Positions 1 to 6,517 of a stretch of DNA of 6,610 nt are shown here, in pieces. Location: positions 1-6,610 of the forward strand of contig JAEXXN010000455.1 in the NCBI GenBank assembly GCA_023405875.1. Direction: 5' to 3'. The position numbers were made by a program, and so were the translations under genes. Position 1 is the first letter of the stretch, and the number at the start of each line of letters is the position of its first letter. The notes beneath the pieces were generated by a model. The model was not told the origin of the DNA and ran no database searches. It was given only the letters and a program-made list of their open reading frames with translations. The DNA is from Bacillota bacterium. Its GTDB lineage: Bacteria > Bacillota > Clostridia > Lutisporales > Lutisporaceae.

Positions 1-693
1 GATTATTTTATTAATAACAATTATGGCGTAGGTATGAAAAGTGATGGAATATTGTTTCTCATGGATCACGATAACAATAAGGCATCCATATATACCTCCG
101 GAAGAGGAACAAGCTATCTTACTGCTGAAAGAGTAGACAGGATTATGAAGATTGTCTTAGACAGTGGCCTTACAGAGGGAGATAATTTTAAAGCTTTAAC
201 TGCATTCCTTGAAGCAACCGGGGATTGTTTGCTTGAAGGAATTCCGGTTGAAGCAATTCCTGAAGAACAGTATACCGAGCCTAACCCTGTTCCAAATTCA
301 TTATCTGCAGCTGAAGCAATCATAGGTGCCATTATATCGGGTATAATAGGGTTGAGTTTCTACTCACTGAAAAAGAATAAATATGAAGGCTATCCTAAAC
401 CTGTTGAATTTGAATACAGGAAGAATAGTAGTGTTAATTTGGATATAATGGATGACAACATTGTGAACACATATATAACTAAAAGGATAATACCAGAGCC
501 AGAGCCAGAACCGCCCCCATATTCATCATCCCAAAGAAGCACTGTAAGCATCAGTGATCTGATTGGAAGCACTACACATATATCAAGCAGTGGAAGAAGC
601 CACGGAGGCGGGGGAAGAAGCTTTCTGGGAGAAAGTAGCACCCACACATCAAGCAGCGGCAGGAGCCACGGCGGCGGAGGAAGAAAGTTCTAG
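1..693 (+). CDS. TPM-domain membrane protein (5' end outside window)
   Basis: The frame is open from base 1, and the residues before the first ATG (34) read DYFINNNYGVG. This matches the D-Y-[FY]-x-x-N-x-Y-G pattern of the TPM fold (TLP18.3/Psb32/MOLO-1 family), so the gene starts upstream of the window and ATG 34 is only an internal Met. Visible residues 1-80 complete the TPM domain (GILFLMD, IYTSGRG, then an amphipathic helix region). About residues 102-121 (nt 304-363) form one hydrophobic segment, AAEAIIGAIISGIIGLSFY, likely a membrane anchor, followed by a basic SLKKNK. A short beta-rich stretch follows (FEYRKNSSVNL...VNTYITKRIIP), typical of membrane-bound TPM proteins in Firmicutes, then an EPEPEPPP linker and a Ser/Arg/His/Gly tail ending GGGGRKF. 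The biochemical role of bacterial TPM proteins is poorly known; envelope or redox-related roles are suggested for relatives. It is followed by 57 nt of spacer, and no functional tie to the sugar genes is apparent. Confidence 0.85.
   Translation, partial: DYFINNNYGVGMKSDGILFLMDHDNNKASIYTSGRGTSYLTAERVDRIMKIVLDSGLTEGDNFKALTAFLEATGDCLLEGIPVEAIPEEQYTEPNPVPNSLSAAEAIIGAIISGIIGLSFYSLKKNKYEGYPKPVEFEYRKNSSVNLDIMDDNIVNTYITKRIIPEPEPEPPPYSSSQRSTVSISDLIGSTTHISSSGRSHGGGGRSFLGESSTHTSSSGRSHGGGGRKF
568..690 (+). repeat. Duplicated 19-codon Ser/His/Gly-rich tail unit
   Basis: Two 57-nt units, 568-624 and 634-690, lie 66 nt apart at the 3' end of the TPM-domain gene. Both encode the pattern S-x-T-H-x-SSSGRSHGGGGR-x-F. 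By eye, 16 of 19 residues are identical but only about 43 of 57 bases, so most differences are silent. The duplication is therefore not very recent, and the peptide sequence appears to be maintained. Confidence 0.8.
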
Positions 694-750
694 GCAGAGA
701 AATCCCCTGGGGCTTAAAGAAAATACAGAGGCAGGATAAGGGGAATAAAC

Positions 751-1929
751 ATGAATCCAGGTATGGTGACAGGAAAACCGGAGCTGTTGAAAAGGATAAA
801 CCGCAACATCATAATAAAGCTTATAATAAAGCATGGGGTAATCAGCCGGTCCCAGCTTTCAAAAATAACCAGGCTTGCCCTTCCAAGCGTCATGAGAATA
901 GTCGAAGGACTTATCAGCGATAATCTTGTGAAGGAAGTGGGCAAGGGGGACTCCACCGGCGGAAGGAAACCGGGGCTGATAACCCTGAATAATGAGGCCC
1001 TGTATATAATAGGTGTCGAAATTGCCATCAAAACCACCATGGTGCTTACCGACCTTGGGGGTAAGGTGCTGGACAGGTGGGAATCCCCACAGCTTGCATA
1101 TGTTTCACCGGAGGAGCTGCTGGAGAAGATCAATGAGAATATCGAAAAGCTGATAGACAAAAACAAAATAGACCGGGCCAGGATAGCAGGTATCGGCATA
1201 GGGACGCCTGGAACCAACTTCAAGCACATCAAGGATATTGAGAATTCCATCCTCAAGGGCTGGGAGAGAATAGACGTCAGGGCGTGGTTCGAGAAGAGGA
1301 CCGATCTGCCTGTATTTGTCGACAATGTCGCCAGGACCAGGACCTTAAGTGAGCTTTGGTTCGGCAGAGGAAAAACCGTTAACAGCTTTATTTATGTTTT
1401 TGTAGATCAGGGAGTAGGCTGCGGCTTTGTGCAGGACGGAACCATATATGAAGGCGTCACCTCGGTAGCAGGTGAATTCGGACACAGCATCATAAGATAT
1501 CATGGACGTGAATGCTACTGCGGCAACCGGGGTTGTATCGAGATGTATGTTTCTGCCGGTGCGATCACAAATGAAGTTGTCAAGAAAATGGGTATAACTG
1601 AGGGCGGGTTCAGTTTCAAGGACGTGATAGAGCTGGAAAAGGAGCCGAAGGTCCGGCAGGTGCTGACAGACAGCGGAAATATACTGGCTGCCGGGGTGGC
1701 CAATCTTATAAATATCTTCAATCCGAAGGCTGTCGTATTGGGCGGCATAGTCCCGACAGAGAGCCGGTATTTTGCACAGGCGGTAATTAGAGCAACAGAT
1801 AAAAATGTATTTAACAACAACGCCATGAATACACCGGTATATATAAGCAACGTAGGTCAGGATATGATATGTACCGGCAGTGTTGCATTGGTAATAAATG
1901 AAGTATTCAAATCCGTAAAATTGGGCTAG
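751..1929 (+). CDS. ROK-family transcriptional repressor (NagC/XylR type)
   Basis: This 392-aa protein is a sugar-responsive DNA-binding regulator of the ROK family. Residues 14-62 form a winged helix-turn-helix (IIIKLIIKHGVISRSQLSK...), with a basic wing, GDSTGGRKP, at 66-74. The ROK sugar-binding domain follows: IGVEIAIKTTMVLTD (87-101), IGIGTPG (148-154), GEFGH (241-245), the zinc-site motif CYCGNRGCIE (255-264) and GGIVP (331-335). The position that is the catalytic Asp in ROK sugar kinases (ENDA) reads DNVA here (191-194), so Val replaces Asp. It should bind a sugar without phosphorylating it, as usual for ROK repressors. ATG 751 is preceded by AAGGGG at good spacing. The 37-nt gap to the beta-galactosidase gene suggests co-transcription. 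The 57-nt upstream spacer shows no convincing promoter, so transcription may start inside or before the TPM gene. Family assignment is secure; the ligand and targets are not visible. Confidence 0.95.
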   Translation: MNPGMVTGKPELLKRINRNIIIKLIIKHGVISRSQLSKITRLALPSVMRIVEGLISDNLVKEVGKGDSTGGRKPGLITLNNEALYIIGVEIAIKTTMVLTDLGGKVLDRWESPQLAYVSPEELLEKINENIEKLIDKNKIDRARIAGIGIGTPGTNFKHIKDIENSILKGWERIDVRAWFEKRTDLPVFVDNVARTRTLSELWFGRGKTVNSFIYVFVDQGVGCGFVQDGTIYEGVTSVAGEFGHSIIRYHGRECYCGNRGCIEMYVSAGAITNEVVKKMGITEGGFSFKDVIELEKEPKVRQVLTDSGNILAAGVANLINIFNPKAVVLGGIVPTESRYFAQAVIRATDKNVFNNNAMNTPVYISNVGQDMICTGSVALVINEVFKSVKLG

Positions 1930-1952
1930 TCAGACGCTGCCCGTGCTGAAGC

Positions 1953-1960
1953 AAGAGGTG
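1953..1960 (+). promoter_or_regulatory. Shine-Dalgarno that favours the TTG start of lacZ
   Basis: AAGAGGTG lies 6 nt upstream of TTG 1967 and is in frame with the longer reading frame that opens at GTG 1943. No purine-rich site precedes GTG 1943; the bases before it are CAGACGCTGCCC. This makes TTG 1967 the better start by sequence. Confidence 0.6.
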
Positions 1961-1966
1961 AAAGAA

Positions 1967-4966
1967 TTGATAAATATAAAGAAGTATTGGGAAGATACAG
2001 AAACACTTCAGATAAACAGGGAAAAACCAAGGGCATATTACATCCCCTTCAAGGAGGCGTCAGGCGCTTTGTCAGGGGTTCGTGAGGAATCCCCCTATTT
2101 CCAGCTGCTGAACGGAGGCTGGAAATTTAAGTACCATGAAAGTATAAAGCTTGTGGAGGAAGGCTTTTACAAGCCTGATACAGATACAAGCATGTGGGAG
2201 GAGCTTATAGTACCCTCCTGCTGGCAGGTAAAGGGCTATGACAAGACTCATTATACAAATGCCAACTATCCCTTTCCCTGTGATCCGCCCTTTGTACCGA
2301 ACAATAATCCGGCGGGGCTTTATATAAGGGATTTTAAGCTGTTGGAGGAATGGGACGGAAAAGAGAAATACATAGTTTTTGAAGGAGTAAATTCCTGCTT
2401 CTACCTGTGGGTGAACGGCAGCTTTGCGGGATACAGCCAGGGAAGCAGGATGCCCGCTGAATTCAATATATCGCAATATATACAAAAAGGCGTCAACAGG
2501 ATCGCTGTAATGGTGCTCAAATGGTGCGACGGAAGCTATCTGGAAGACCAGGATATGTGGCGGTTCTCCGGTATTTTCAGGGATGTATACCTGCTGGCAA
2601 GGGAAAAGTCCTGCATCAGGGATGTCTTCAACAGGCAGGAGCTTAGCCCTGACCTGCAACAAGCAGTATTAAGCTGTGAGCTGGATACCACAGGCAGCTG
2701 TGAGGCCAGGGCGGAGCTGAGGGATGCCTCCGGGAAATCAGTTGCGGCAGGGACAGCGCTTATTGAAGGCCATGGCGCCATCAGGCTGGAAATAGACCGG
2801 CCGGTGCTGTGGAATGCTGAACATCCTTATTTATACAAGCTGTTGATATATTGCAACGGCGAGGTGCTTGTATTCAATACAGGCTTCCGAAGCATTGAGA
2901 TAAAACAGGGCATTTTCATGATAAATGGTAAGGCCGTCAAGCTGAAAGGGGTGAACCGCCATGAGTCACACCCGGAGCTGGGGCAGACAGTGCCTGTTCC
3001 TCATATGCTGGAGGACCTGCTGCTGATGAAGCGGCACAATATCAACACCATAAGGGCCTCCCATTATCCTGATGACCCGCGTTTCCTCGACCTGTGCGAC
3101 GAGTACGGCTTCTATCTGGTGGATGAAGCCGACCTGGAATGCCATGGAGTATTGGAGGCGGGAGATTTCCATATGCTCACCAGGGATCCCCGCTGGGAAA
3201 AGGCTTTTCTGGACAGGGCCGAAAGGCTGGTGGAAAGAGATAAAAATCATCCTTGTGTTGTAATATGGTCCATGGGAAATGAATCGGGATATGATGCAAA
3301 CCATATCAGTATGGCCCGGTGGACCAAGGCCAGGGATGCTTCCAGGCCGGTCCACTATGAGGGCGCCGCTCCCAAATACGGGGGAAGCAAGGCTGTAGAG
3401 TGCCTGGATATGGAAAGCAGGATGTATGCTTCTGTGGAATATATTGAAGAATACGCTTCCAATGATGAAAACAGCAAGCCTCTGTTCTTATGCGAATACA
3501 GCCATGCCATGGGAAATGGCCCCGGAGACCTCAAGGATTACTGGGATATAATATACAAATATCCCCTTCTGATGGGCGGCTGCGTCTGGGAATGGTGTGA
3601 CCACGGCATCAGTGCCGTCACAGGGGCAGGTGTAGAGTATTACGCTTACGGAGGGGATTTCGGAGACCGGCCCAATGACGGAAATTTCTGCCTGGACGGA
3701 CTGGTATACCCTGACAGGACTCCCCATACGGGACTGCTGGAGCTGAAGAAGGTAATCGCACCCGTAAGGATAGAAGCAGCGGATTTAAAGGAAGGGACTT
3801 TCAAAGTCACTAATCTCTACGATTTTATAGATCTGTCAGGTGTCTCTATAGAATGGAAGGTGGAGAAGGACGGAGCAACTGTGGAACAGGGAGTGTATGA
3901 TTCCATCGAGGCGCTGCCTCAATGCAGCACCATGCTCAGGCTGCCTTACCGTATACCTGAAAGTTCCGCAGGTAGATTTTTTGTTACTCTGTCGGTAATT
4001 CAGAAAAAGGCCACCACCTGGGCTGAAAGGGGCTATGAGATAACCTTTGAACAATTTGAGCTGCCTGTAAATAAAGCTGAAGTCAGTAAGTCCGGTAAGC
4101 CGGCTGCCCTGAAGGTGGAAGAAAAGGATAACCTGGTATATATAGAGGGCTTTGATTTCTATCATGTTTTCGACTTATATGAAGGCGGCTTCACAAAGCT
4201 ATCCAGGAATAACACCGATATGCTGTGCGGCCTGCCGAGGTTCAATATCTGGCGTGCTCCCACCGACAATGACAGGAATATCAAGCTGAAGTGGATGGAG
4301 GAGGGCTATGACAGGGCAGGTATCCATGTATACGGGGCGAAGCTGGAGGAAGTAAAGGAAGACAAGGTAAGGATCTCCGTTGATTTTTCCCTCGGGGGAT
4401 ATATAAAGCTTCCCATCCTGCATGCAAGGGCTGTATGGACTGTCGCTGCTGCGGGAGAAATATTCCTTGAAGTGTCTGCAAAGGTCAGGGACGGCTTGCC
4501 TTTCCTGCCGCGCTTCGGCCTTCAGCTTGTTATGCCTGAAGGGAATGAAGCTGTTGAATATTTCGGGAACGGCCCCCATGAAAATTATATAGACAAACGG
4601 CAAAGCGCAAGGAAGGGTAAATATCTGACAACTGTAGACGGCATGTTTGAAAACTATCTTATGCCCCAGGAAAACGGCTCAAGATGCGGGACGGAATGGG
4701 TGATTGTATCCAACCCCCAGGGAATGGGCCTAAGGTTTGAAGCTGAAGAGGAATTTTCCTTCAATGCTTCCCATTATACCCCTGAGGCTCTGACTGAGGC
4801 GGGGCATCCCTTTGAGCTGAAGAAGAGCAGGGAGACCATTGTCAATATTGATTATAAGATGAGCGGAGTGGGCTCCAATTCCTGCGGCCCCGAGCTTATA
4901 AAAAAGTACAGGCTTGACGAGAAGGAATTTAAGTTCAGGCTCAGGATTATGCCTGTTTTCAAGTAG
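1967..4966 (+). CDS. lacZ: Beta-galactosidase, LacZ type, GH2 family
   Basis: The enzyme hydrolyses terminal beta-D-galactosides, such as lactose, in the cytoplasm; no signal peptide is seen. It has 999 aa from TTG 1967, or 1007 from GTG 1943 (numbering below), against about 1023 in E. coli LacZ. All five LacZ domains are present: sugar-binding jelly roll (about 10-219), Ig-like (222-318), TIM barrel (about 320-605), second Ig-like (620-715) and the C-terminal beta-sandwich (730-1005). The acid/base Glu447 lies in IWSMGNESGY and the nucleophile Glu518 in FLCEYSHAMGNGPGD. Other active-site blocks are also recognisable: TNANYPF, KWCDGSYLEDQDMW, GVNRHESHPE, RASHYP, DEADLECHG (metal ligands), VWEWCDHG, GGDFGDRPNDGNFC. 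The C-terminal GVGSNSCGPEL motif has Cys981 where E. coli has Trp999. It follows the ROK repressor gene closely and ends before a strong terminator. The GTG/TTG start choice is the only uncertainty about its extent. Confidence 0.97.
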   Translation: MINIKKYWEDTETLQINREKPRAYYIPFKEASGALSGVREESPYFQLLNGGWKFKYHESIKLVEEGFYKPDTDTSMWEELIVPSCWQVKGYDKTHYTNANYPFPCDPPFVPNNNPAGLYIRDFKLLEEWDGKEKYIVFEGVNSCFYLWVNGSFAGYSQGSRMPAEFNISQYIQKGVNRIAVMVLKWCDGSYLEDQDMWRFSGIFRDVYLLAREKSCIRDVFNRQELSPDLQQAVLSCELDTTGSCEARAELRDASGKSVAAGTALIEGHGAIRLEIDRPVLWNAEHPYLYKLLIYCNGEVLVFNTGFRSIEIKQGIFMINGKAVKLKGVNRHESHPELGQTVPVPHMLEDLLLMKRHNINTIRASHYPDDPRFLDLCDEYGFYLVDEADLECHGVLEAGDFHMLTRDPRWEKAFLDRAERLVERDKNHPCVVIWSMGNESGYDANHISMARWTKARDASRPVHYEGAAPKYGGSKAVECLDMESRMYASVEYIEEYASNDENSKPLFLCEYSHAMGNGPGDLKDYWDIIYKYPLLMGGCVWEWCDHGISAVTGAGVEYYAYGGDFGDRPNDGNFCLDGLVYPDRTPHTGLLELKKVIAPVRIEAADLKEGTFKVTNLYDFIDLSGVSIEWKVEKDGATVEQGVYDSIEALPQCSTMLRLPYRIPESSAGRFFVTLSVIQKKATTWAERGYEITFEQFELPVNKAEVSKSGKPAALKVEEKDNLVYIEGFDFYHVFDLYEGGFTKLSRNNTDMLCGLPRFNIWRAPTDNDRNIKLKWMEEGYDRAGIHVYGAKLEEVKEDKVRISVDFSLGGYIKLPILHARAVWTVAAAGEIFLEVSAKVRDGLPFLPRFGLQLVMPEGNEAVEYFGNGPHENYIDKRQSARKGKYLTTVDGMFENYLMPQENGSRCGTEWVIVSNPQGMGLRFEAEEEFSFNASHYTPEALTEAGHPFELKKSRETIVNIDYKMSGVGSNSCGPELIKKYRLDEKEFKFRLRIMPVFK

Positions 4967-4973
4967 AAATAGT

Positions 4974-4988
4974 AAGCGGTTAGCGCTT
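4974..4988. promoter_or_regulatory. Possible small operator (cre/LacI-like inverted repeat)
   Basis: AAGCG-GTTAG-CGCTT is a perfect 5-bp inverted repeat with a 5-nt centre, lying between the lacZ stop and its terminator. On the minus strand it contains AAGCGCTAAC, which fits the core of the catabolite-responsive element (AANCGNWNNC), but the outer TG and the final W positions do not match. It lies about 90 nt upstream of the transcription start predicted for the next unit. It may be chance. Confidence 0.25.
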
Positions 4989-4996
4989 GTGATTTT

Positions 4997-5042
4997 AAAA
5001 GCAGCTATCTGGAAAATATTTTCAGGTAGCTGCTTTTCTTTT
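4997..5042 (+). terminator. Rho-independent terminator after lacZ
   Basis: The arms AAAAGCAGCTA (4997-5007) and TAGCTGCTTTT (5027-5037) pair perfectly. Pairing continues inward (TCTG with CAGG, GAAA with TTTT, including G-U wobbles) to a 3-nt loop, giving a stem of about 19 bp. The descending arm runs into TTTTCTTTT. It starts 30 nt after the lacZ stop. The T-rich run lies only on the + side, so it ends the repressor-lacZ transcript. Confidence 0.92.
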
Positions 5043-5069
5043 GACCTTTAATACGAAAGGTGGTAAAAT
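5041..5069 (+). promoter_or_regulatory. SigA-type promoter for the isomerase-kinase unit
   Basis: TTGACC (5041-5046) and TAAAAT (5064-5069) are separated by exactly 17 nt. Each hexamer has one mismatch to the TTGACA/TATAAT consensus. The -35 box begins in the last bases of the lacZ terminator, so the two transcription units are tightly packed but insulated. Transcription would start near 5076, giving a leader of about 50 nt before ATG 5125. Confidence 0.8.
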
Positions 5070-5073
5070 TTAA

Positions 5074-5102
5074 TTAGTTAGTTACAAATAGTAACAAAGT
5101 AT
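5074..5102. promoter_or_regulatory. Operator-like palindrome over the transcription start
   Basis: The left arm TTAGTTAGTTAC (5074-5085) and right arm GTAACAAAGTAT (5091-5102) flank AAATA. Nine of 12 positions pair symmetrically, including a perfect GTTAC/GTAAC core. It lies just downstream of the -10 box, over the predicted start site, where a bound repressor would block initiation. Size and base pattern (TTAGTT-x-GTT ... AACAAA) recall operators of XylR-type ROK repressors, and a ROK repressor is encoded 3 kb upstream. That the two interact is inference. Confidence 0.55.
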
Positions 5103-5110
5103 ATTGGTAC

Positions 5111-5118
5111 GGGGGAGA
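5111..5118 (+). promoter_or_regulatory. Shine-Dalgarno that sets the ATG 5125 start
   Basis: GGGGGAGA ends 6 nt before ATG 5125. An in-frame TTG at 5104 would place this site inside the coding sequence and itself lacks a ribosome binding site, so ATG 5125 is preferred. Confidence 0.8.
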
Positions 5119-5124
5119 TTGAAT

Positions 5125-5658
5125 ATGAAGCTTGTTGTTAAGCCGGTAAAAGCAACGGAAAAACTAATGGAATTCCTGGAGGAAAGGAAGGTAATCACGA
5201 GGATATGCCCGGGTCATGACCCTCTGGCTACGGCAAAAGGCGAAGCCAGAAACGAGACTGTATACTCCACCGAGCCCCGGTTCGGCCCGCACAAGCTTAT
5301 ATGTGTGACCATCAACACTACTGAGCCGAGGAATTTCATGTACCACAGCGATAAAGAGGACTTTATGCTTATTGATAACCAGGGGACTGCAGAGCTGATA
5401 CTGACAGTGAGCCTCCTTCACAAGGATGAGCTGAACAGGAAGCTTGAAGAGGGTACTGTTTCAGAGGAGGATTTTGTTTCGGTCATCTGCCAGGCAAACG
5501 ATCCATATCTGAGCTTTTTTACCATGAATCCATATTATCCCCACGTGGAAACCTGCAGGGCAGCCTCGGAGAATCCTCCAAGCTTCTATGTGGGAGAACC
5601 TCGGGACCTGGATGAGAACCTGATAGATTTCAGAGGCTACCAGCTTACGATAGGATAA
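5125..5658 (+). CDS. Conserved-looking hypothetical protein, possibly cupin-like
   Basis: I do not recognise this 177-aa protein as a named family. It has no signal peptide or membrane segment and so should be cytoplasmic. An N-terminal Lys/Glu-rich helix (about 8-24) is followed by strand-rich sequence. FMYHSDKEDFMLID (71-84) has a His-x3-Glu spacing (His74, Glu78) loosely like a cupin metal motif. A later SFFTMNPYYPHVETC (130-144) supplies His140 and Glu142. LTVSLLHKDELNRKLEEGTVSEEDF (93-117) looks like an amphipathic helix insertion. The cupin reading is weak, because the classical HxH motif is absent. It is the first gene after the promoter at 5041, ahead of a sugar isomerase and a sugar kinase, so a role in sugar binding, sensing or conversion is plausible, but no function can be assigned. 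ATG 5125 has a good ribosome binding site, and codon use resembles its neighbours. Confidence 0.85.
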   Translation: MKLVVKPVKATEKLMEFLEERKVITRICPGHDPLATAKGEARNETVYSTEPRFGPHKLICVTINTTEPRNFMYHSDKEDFMLIDNQGTAELILTVSLLHKDELNRKLEEGTVSEEDFVSVICQANDPYLSFFTMNPYYPHVETCRAASENPPSFYVGEPRDLDENLIDFRGYQLTIG

Positions 5659-5818
5659 GGGGGCAAAGCAGGAGGGTATTCTAAAAACAAGCTGTAGGTA
5701 ATATATTAACATAAGATTAAGTAAGCAAGCTGACCTGTTGAGCCGGATGCTCCAGGCCTGCCCTGCAGCTCCCGCAGCCGGCACAACAGCTTAATTAAAT
5801 AATAAATGGAGGTTGAGT
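5659..5818 (+). other. 160-bp intercistronic region with long hairpin
   Basis: The strongest structure is a stem of 16 positions, 5735-5750 with 5774-5789, pairing at 14 (left arm CTGTTGAGCCGGATGC, right arm GCAGCCGGCACAACAG). Its 23-nt loop could fold again (CAGG 5753-5756 with CCTG 5762-5765). The bases after it, CTTAATTAAATAAT, are not a true T-run, so it is unlikely to be an efficient terminator. CAAGCTG occurs at 5688 and 5726, and the first copy (AAGCTGT, 5689-5695) could pair with ACAGCTT (5786-5792), competing with the main stem. No short gene with a good start was seen here. Possible roles are partial termination, mRNA processing or stability, or leader control of the isomerase gene. 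Confidence 0.55.
5808..5812 (+). promoter_or_regulatory. Shine-Dalgarno of the isomerase gene
   Basis: GGAGG is a consensus site 6 nt before ATG 5819. An in-frame TTG at 5813 directly abuts it and cannot be the start. Confidence 0.88.
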
Positions 5819-6517
5819 ATGAAGAGGTCGCAAATCAATCAGGAAATCAGGTGGGCAAAGACTTTACTGGAGAAAAGCAATATCAAGCTTCCTCCCTTTG
5901 GGTATTGGACAATGCAGGAATGGACATCAGGGGAACGGAATATTGATATCATCAAAGAGGTCATGCTGGGCTGGGACATCACCGACTACGGCAAGGACAG
6001 GTTCAATGAACTGGGTGCGATACTGTTTACCCTGAGAAACGGTTCCTTGAAGGACAGCAGCATCGGTACTCCCTATGCGGAAAAGCTTATCCTCCTGAAG
6101 GAAGGCCAGAGGCTTCCCATCCACTACCATGCCAGCAAGACGGAGGATATAATCAACAGGGCGGGAGGGGTCCTGGCAATAAAGCTGTATAACTCCCTGG
6201 AAAACGGCGATGTGGATTATGAATCCAGGGTCACTGTTGACCTGGACGGGGTCAAGCATGTTTTTGCTCCCGGAGAGGAAATAGATATTCTTCCGGGCAA
6301 CAGCATAACGCTTCGCCCCTTTGTATACCACCTGTTCTGGGCAAAGGCAGGCTGCGGGGACCTGGTATGCGGAGAGGTATCCTCAATCAATGACGATAAT
6401 ACCGACAATTTCAATGCAGAGGATGTAAGCAGGTTTTCAAGGGTAGAGGAGGATGAACCTATCCTGCACCCGCTATGCAATGAATATCCTATAGTATTGG
6501 GGGATAAAAATGTTTGA
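5819..6517 (+). CDS. D-lyxose/D-mannose ketol-isomerase (cupin)
   Basis: This 232-aa protein belongs to the D-lyxose isomerase family (Lyx_isomer, formerly DUF1498), metal-dependent cupins of about 165-230 aa that interconvert D-lyxose with D-xylulose and D-mannose with D-fructose. The signature LPIHYHASKTEDIINRAGG (99-117) supplies metal ligands His102, His104 and Glu109. The second cupin strand pair, ITLRPFVYHLFWA (163-175), gives His171. These match in order and spacing the His-His-Glu-His Mn site of characterised family members. An N-terminal helical region (1-60, RSQINQEIRWAKTLL...) precedes the barrel, as in the longer subfamily. The protein looks complete and cytoplasmic. Its stop overlaps the start of a PfkB sugar kinase by 8 nt, indicating translational coupling and supporting ketose formation followed by phosphorylation. 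Which sugar is physiological cannot be read from sequence; mannose to fructose fits best with a fructokinase-like partner. Confidence 0.93.
   Translation: MKRSQINQEIRWAKTLLEKSNIKLPPFGYWTMQEWTSGERNIDIIKEVMLGWDITDYGKDRFNELGAILFTLRNGSLKDSSIGTPYAEKLILLKEGQRLPIHYHASKTEDIINRAGGVLAIKLYNSLENGDVDYESRVTVDLDGVKHVFAPGEEIDILPGNSITLRPFVYHLFWAKAGCGDLVCGEVSSINDDNTDNFNAEDVSRFSRVEEDEPILHPLCNEYPIVLGDKNV

Noticed and set aside
704..712. CCCC-T-GGGG after the TPM gene as a terminator
   Set aside because: The one-base centre leaves no loop and no T-run follows, so it is not an intrinsic terminator.
714..1325. Long minus-strand open frame (203 codons) opposite the ROK repressor gene
   Set aside because: It is an antisense shadow: Ser/Ile/Leu-rich translation, no family motif, no ribosome binding site, and the + strand protein is a clear ROK repressor.
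2072..2662. Minus-strand open frame (196 codons) inside lacZ
   Set aside because: It is opposite a fully conserved part of LacZ and shows no recognisable domain or start signals.
4974..4988. Full catabolite-responsive element (CcpA site) after lacZ
   Set aside because: The core AAGCGCTAAC fits on the minus strand but three outer consensus positions fail, so it is listed only as a low-confidence operator-like repeat.
5679..5707. TTCTAA-N17-TATATT as a promoter for the isomerase gene
   Set aside because: The -35 hexamer matches only 3 of 6 consensus positions in an AT-rich stretch. It remains possible but is too weak to annotate.
5659..5818. Known riboswitch or T-box leader in the intercistronic gap
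   Set aside because: No T-box sequence or recognisable aptamer core was seen, and no terminator T-run follows the hairpin.
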